Below, in pieces: positions 6,901-8,927 of a stretch of DNA of 8,927 nucleotides (position 1 is the stretch's first letter; every line of letters starts with the position of its first letter). The notes beneath the pieces are model-generated. The model had not been told where the DNA came from. It did not search any database and saw only the letters and a list, made by a program, of their open reading frames with translations. The position numbers and the translations under genes were made by a program. Source of the DNA: JBDKUD01 sp050943315 (GTDB taxonomy: Bacteria; Bacillota; Syntrophomonadia; Syntrophomonadales; Syntrophomonadaceae); NCBI GenBank assembly GCA_050943315.1, contig JBMNOY010000070.1, positions 1-8,927 of the forward strand, in the 5' to 3' direction.

Positions 6901-7411
6901 CAATACCAGCTACAAAAGAGTCTCCATAACGATCCCGGTTTTCCCGGTATTCACGTTCATTAAGCAGTTGTTTCTTAAGTAAAGGTGTATCTCCGGGATC
7001 TATGACTATATAATTAACAAAGTAAATAACTTTTTCCAGTACTTTGGGCGACATATCCAGCAGCAATCCCATACGGCTGGGTATACCTTTCAAATACCAG
7101 ATATGACATACCGGGGCGGCCAGTTCTATATGCCCCATACGTTCCCGGCGTACTTTGGAGGTGGTTACCTCAACACCACAGCGATCACAAACAATACCTC
7201 TATGCCGTACCCGTTTATATTTACCGCAATGGCATTCCCAGTCTTTAACCGGGCCAAAAATCTTTTCGCAGAACAGTCCTTCTTTTTCCGGCCGCAGAGT
7301 TCGGTAATTAATTGTCTCCGGTTTCTTAACCTCACCGCTGCTCCAGGAACGAATTTGCTCCGGAGACGCCAGGGATATTTTAATTCGATCGAAATTGTTT
7401 ACATCCAGCAA
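3902..7411 (-). CDS. rpoC: DNA-directed RNA polymerase subunit beta', TTG start
   Basis: The beta' subunit forms the clamp and half of the active-site cleft of RNA polymerase. The 1169-residue length fits Gram-positive enzymes. Features in order are the N-terminal zinc ribbon with Cys60, Cys62, Cys75 and Cys78; NRAPTLHRLGIQAFEP (413-428); the catalytic NADFDGD (447-453) with magnesium-binding Asp449, Asp451 and Asp453; the bridge helix around 735-775; the second zinc site Cys794, Cys868, Cys875 and Cys878, with the same spacing as in E. coli; and the trigger loop region from about 905 (QLTMRTFHTGGVAGDD). The trigger loop runs straight on without the large proteobacterial insertion. The start is TTG at 7411-7409 with AAGGGAG eight bases upstream, giving the canonical MLDVNNFDRIK. 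A nearby ATG is out of frame. It follows rpoB by 63 nt and is followed by a strong terminator. Confidence 0.99.
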   Translation of the reverse strand: MLDVNNFDRIKISLASPEQIRSWSSGEVKKPETINYRTLRPEKEGLFCEKIFGPVKDWECHCGKYKRVRHRGIVCDRCGVEVTTSKVRRERMGHIELAAPVCHIWYLKGIPSRMGLLLDMSPKVLEKVIYFVNYIVIDPGDTPLLKKQLLNEREYRENRDRYGDSFVAGIGAEAVKTLLAEVDLDQMSADLKEEIANTTGQRKGRAIKRLEVVESFRLSNNNPQWMILDVLPVIPPELRPMVQLDGGRFATSDLNDLYRRVINRNNRLKRLLDLGAPDIIVRNEKRMLQEAVDALVDNGRRGRPVTGPGNRPLKSLSDMLKGKQGRFRQNLLGKRVDYSGRSVIVVGPNLKMHQCGLPKEMALELFKPFVMKKLVDKGIASNIKSAKKMVERGRTEVWDILDDVIKEHPVLLNRAPTLHRLGIQAFEPVLVEGRALQLYPLVCTAYNADFDGDQMAVHVPLSAEAQTEARLLMLSSCNILNPKDGRPVVTPTQDIVIGVYYLTYMSDEDWAIEHPRAFSTPDEARVAYDLGQISLHEKIKVRMKMPQQTGRELLFNHDKQTYQEEIIETSVGRVIFNEVIPDSLGYFNEAIDKKKLGNIVYECYRLEGNAETAEMLDGIKRLGYKFSTRAGITVGVTDFEPPKAKAAILAEADKNVAAIQEDYMVGLITEDERHAQVVEIWNQATDDVTDALKQELSTDNPVYMMATSGARGNFQQIRQLAGMRGLMADPSGKIIDLPIKANFREGLTVLEYFISTHGARKGLADTALRTADSGYLTRRLVDVSHDVIVCEEDCESVEGIWVEKIMDGSQLIEPLHQRIIGRVSVDTITHPETGEVLVEENQMIDDDAGYAIERAGITRVKIRSVLTCKTRHGVCKKCYGRNLATGYNVEIGEAVGILAAQSIGEPGTQLTMRTFHTGGVAGDDITRGLPRVEELFEVRKPKGQALVTEVSGHIRFGENKGRREIEVVDENQLVVGSYPVHYGSRLKVQEGDYVDMGDALTEGPLNPHDILKTKGLQHVQRYLLQEVQKVYRSQGVDISDKHIEIMIRQMLKKVKIEDPGDTSMLPGAFIDIAYFEEENVKVVSQGGLPAVCSPMLLGITKASLNTDSFLSAASFQETTKVLTEAAIKGKIDSLIGLKENVIIGKLIPAGTGYSTYRKIDIEPTVETAD

Positions 7412-7419
7412 GTCATTCT

Positions 7420-7426
7420 CTCCCTT
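7420..7426 (-). promoter_or_regulatory. Shine-Dalgarno for the rpoC TTG start
   Basis: The minus strand reads AAGGGAG, eight bases before TTG at 7411. The ATG in between (AGAATGAC) is out of frame and stops after five codons, and no in-frame ATG or GTG lies between the site and the conserved N-terminus, so TTG is the start. Confidence 0.75.
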
Positions 7427-7438
7427 CCAGAAGATTGC

Positions 7439-7450
7439 CCAACTAGTTGG
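7439..7450. repeat. Perfect 12-bp palindrome in the rpoB-rpoC spacer
   Basis: CCAACTAGTTGG is an exact palindrome in the 63-nt spacer, about 27 nt from the rpoC start. As RNA it could form only a four-pair stem with a CUAG loop, so it is not a terminator. It could be a protein-binding site, an mRNA processing feature or chance. No function is assigned. Confidence 0.4.
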
Positions 7451-7474
7451 TCGGTTTTACCAGATAATACCTGA

Positions 7475-8927
7475 CTAGGCGATTGAATCGTCCATATCAT
7501 CTTCGTCTTCTTCGTTAGGTTCGATGTCTATATCTTCTACTTCGTCTTCATTGGCATAATCATTTTCCACTACTTCATTAACACTGCTGCCACCCAAATT
7601 AGCTTCGGGAAGATCCAATCCCAGTTCCTTGGCCTTTTCTTTCTCATTAACCTCGTAGTCAACGTCCTTTATTACAATTTCCTCGTTATTATCTGATAGA
7701 ACTTTTATATCCAGAGACAGGCTCTGCAGTTCCTTGATTAAAACCTTAAAACCTTCCGGTACACCCGGTTCGGGAATATTCTCCCCTTTGACAATAGATT
7801 CATAAGTTTTTAATCTGCCTACCACATCATCTGATTTTACCGTCAGAATCTCCTGCAGGGTATAGGAAGCACCATAGGCTTCCAAGGCCCATACTTCCAT
7901 TTCACCAAATCGCTGACCGCCAAACTGAGCTTTACCTCCCAAGGGCTGCTGGGTAACCAGCGAGTAAGGGCCAATAGAACGGGCATGTATCTTATCATCA
8001 ACCAAATGAGCAAGTTTGAGCATATATACATATCCAACTGTTACCTCATGGTCAAACCTCTCCCCGGTACGGCCATCATATAGAACCGCTTTACCGCTTT
8101 CCGGCAAGCCGGCTTCTCTTAACTTCTCAAAAATGTCTTCTTCATTAGCGCCATCAAAAACTGGAGTAGCAATATTTATACCCAGAGCCTTAGCAGCCCA
8201 CCCCATGTGGCATTCCAGTATTTGTCCGATATTCATACGCGAAGGTACTCCTAACGGATTAAGCACTATTTGCACCGGAGTTCCGTCCTCTAAAAAAGGC
8301 ATATCCTCTTCCGGAAGGATTCTGGAGATAACGCCTTTATTACCATGGCGTCCGGCCATTTTGTCACCCTCGGAAATCTTTCTCTTCTGAGCTATATATA
8401 CTCTTACCAGTTGATTTACACCAGGCGGCAGTTCGTCTCCTTTATCGCGGGAAAAGCGCTTTACCGCAACTATTTTTCCTGCTTCACCATGTGGTACGCG
8501 TAGTGATGAATCTCTTACTTCGCGAGCCTTCTCGCCGAAAATTGCCCGCAGCAATCTTTCTTCCGGGGTTAGTTCAGTTTCCCCTTTGGGGGTGACCTTA
8601 CCTACCAGAATATCATCCGGTCTAACCTCGGCTCCTACCCGTATCACTCCCTGCTCATCCAGGTTTTTCAGCATATCTTCGGAGACGTTGGGAATATCCC
8701 GGGTAATTTCCTCCGGACCTAATTTGGTATCCCGGGCTTCGCATTCATACTCCTCTATATGAATTGATGTAAAAACATCTTCCTTAACCAGTTTTTCCGA
8801 AATAAGAATAGCATCTTCATAGTTATAACCTTCCCAGGTCATGTAAGCCACCATTACATTGCGTCCCAGGGCCAATTCGCCGTTGTCCGTACTAGGTCCG
8901 TCGGCAATTATAGTATCGGCCTCAACT
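7475..8927 (-). CDS. rpoB: DNA-directed RNA polymerase subunit beta, C-terminal part (cut by window edge)
   Basis: The visible 483 residues are the C-terminal part of the beta subunit. The frame is open to the window edge, starting VEADTIIADGPSTDNGELAL, so the TTG at 8875 inside it is not a real start. Conserved blocks are GDKMAGRHGNKGV with the active-site lysines (fragment residues about 189 and 197), GVPSRMNIGQILECHMGWAA, and IHARSIGPYSLVTQQPLGGK with the conserved His (about 314), followed by EMEVWALEAYGA. There is no sign of the long proteobacterial insertion before the GDKMAG block. After the conserved C-terminal region there is an acidic tail of about 34 residues rich in Asp and Glu. 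The rifampicin-binding region lies outside the window. The gene is upstream of rpoC with a 63-nt spacer, the universal rpoBC order. Confidence 0.98.
   Translation of the reverse strand, partial: VEADTIIADGPSTDNGELALGRNVMVAYMTWEGYNYEDAILISEKLVKEDVFTSIHIEEYECEARDTKLGPEEITRDIPNVSEDMLKNLDEQGVIRVGAEVRPDDILVGKVTPKGETELTPEERLLRAIFGEKAREVRDSSLRVPHGEAGKIVAVKRFSRDKGDELPPGVNQLVRVYIAQKRKISEGDKMAGRHGNKGVISRILPEEDMPFLEDGTPVQIVLNPLGVPSRMNIGQILECHMGWAAKALGINIATPVFDGANEEDIFEKLREAGLPESGKAVLYDGRTGERFDHEVTVGYVYMLKLAHLVDDKIHARSIGPYSLVTQQPLGGKAQFGGQRFGEMEVWALEAYGASYTLQEILTVKSDDVVGRLKTYESIVKGENIPEPGVPEGFKVLIKELQSLSLDIKVLSDNNEEIVIKDVDYEVNEKEKAKELGLDLPEANLGGSSVNEVVENDYANEDEVEDIDIEPNEEDEDDMDDSIA

Noticed and set aside
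7103..7474. 123-codon open frame on the plus strand opposite the rpoC start
   Set aside because: It covers the conserved RpoC zinc-ribbon region in antisense and shows no recognisable domain, so it is a shadow frame.
7843..8037. 64-codon minus-strand frame inside rpoB
   Set aside because: It is an alternative frame of the highly conserved RpoB block ending EMEVWALEAYGA and has no coding evidence of its own.
8016..8390. 124-codon open frame on the plus strand opposite rpoB
   Set aside because: It lies wholly opposite conserved RpoB sequence, has low-complexity Ser/Pro-rich content and resembles no family; it is a shadow of the real gene.
1..8927. Mobile elements, CRISPR arrays, tRNA or rRNA genes
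   Set aside because: Genes are packed with gaps of 175 nt or less, and no tandem repeats, terminal repeats, transposase fragments or tRNA-like folds were seen.

Overview
The window is a conserved housekeeping block read entirely from the minus strand. In transcription order, from high to low coordinates, it holds the 3' two-thirds or so of rpoB, complete rpoC, a terminator, a promoter, a small L7Ae/YbxF-type gene (rplGB), rpsL, rpsG, fusA, and the first 133 codons of tuf. Both window edges cut genes: rpoB lacks its N-terminal part and tuf lacks everything after G domain motif G3.

The sequence suggests a Firmicute, most likely a clostridial or Syntrophomonas-like anaerobe. The L7Ae-family gene sits between rpoC and rpsL as in Bacillus and Clostridia. 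RpoB and RpoC lack the large insertions of proteobacterial polymerases, the RpoC trigger loop is uninterrupted, Shine-Dalgarno sites are strong and purine-rich, and TTG or GTG starts are used for rpoC, rplGB and rpsL. The genus is inference and was not checked against a database.

Layout: 8927-7475 rpoB (partial) and 7411-3902 rpoC form the end of the RNA polymerase transcription unit. They are separated by a 63-nt spacer containing a perfect 12-bp palindrome. Just after rpoC, 3894-3857 folds into a long hairpin followed by a T-rich tract. The same AT-rich stretch leads into a near-consensus SigA-type promoter (TTGACT, 17-nt spacer, extended -10 TGCTAAAAT). Its predicted start point lies at the edge of a perfect 7-bp inverted repeat. 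A leader of about 72 nt then leads to rplGB, rpsL, rpsG, fusA and tuf, which are closely spaced and probably cotranscribed as the str operon: ribosomal proteins of the decoding region plus the two elongation GTPases.

No undescribed multi-gene system is present. The least ordinary observation is in the 71-nt gap before rpsL: a nine-codon minigene (MPINPLVRT, stop) that closely resembles the start of S12 itself (MPTINQLVRK) and ends four bases before the rpsL Shine-Dalgarno. It looks like a small degenerate duplication or a leader peptide. The compact terminator/promoter junction and the hairpin at the predicted 5' end of the str transcript are the other points worth checking. The plus strand carries no credible gene.
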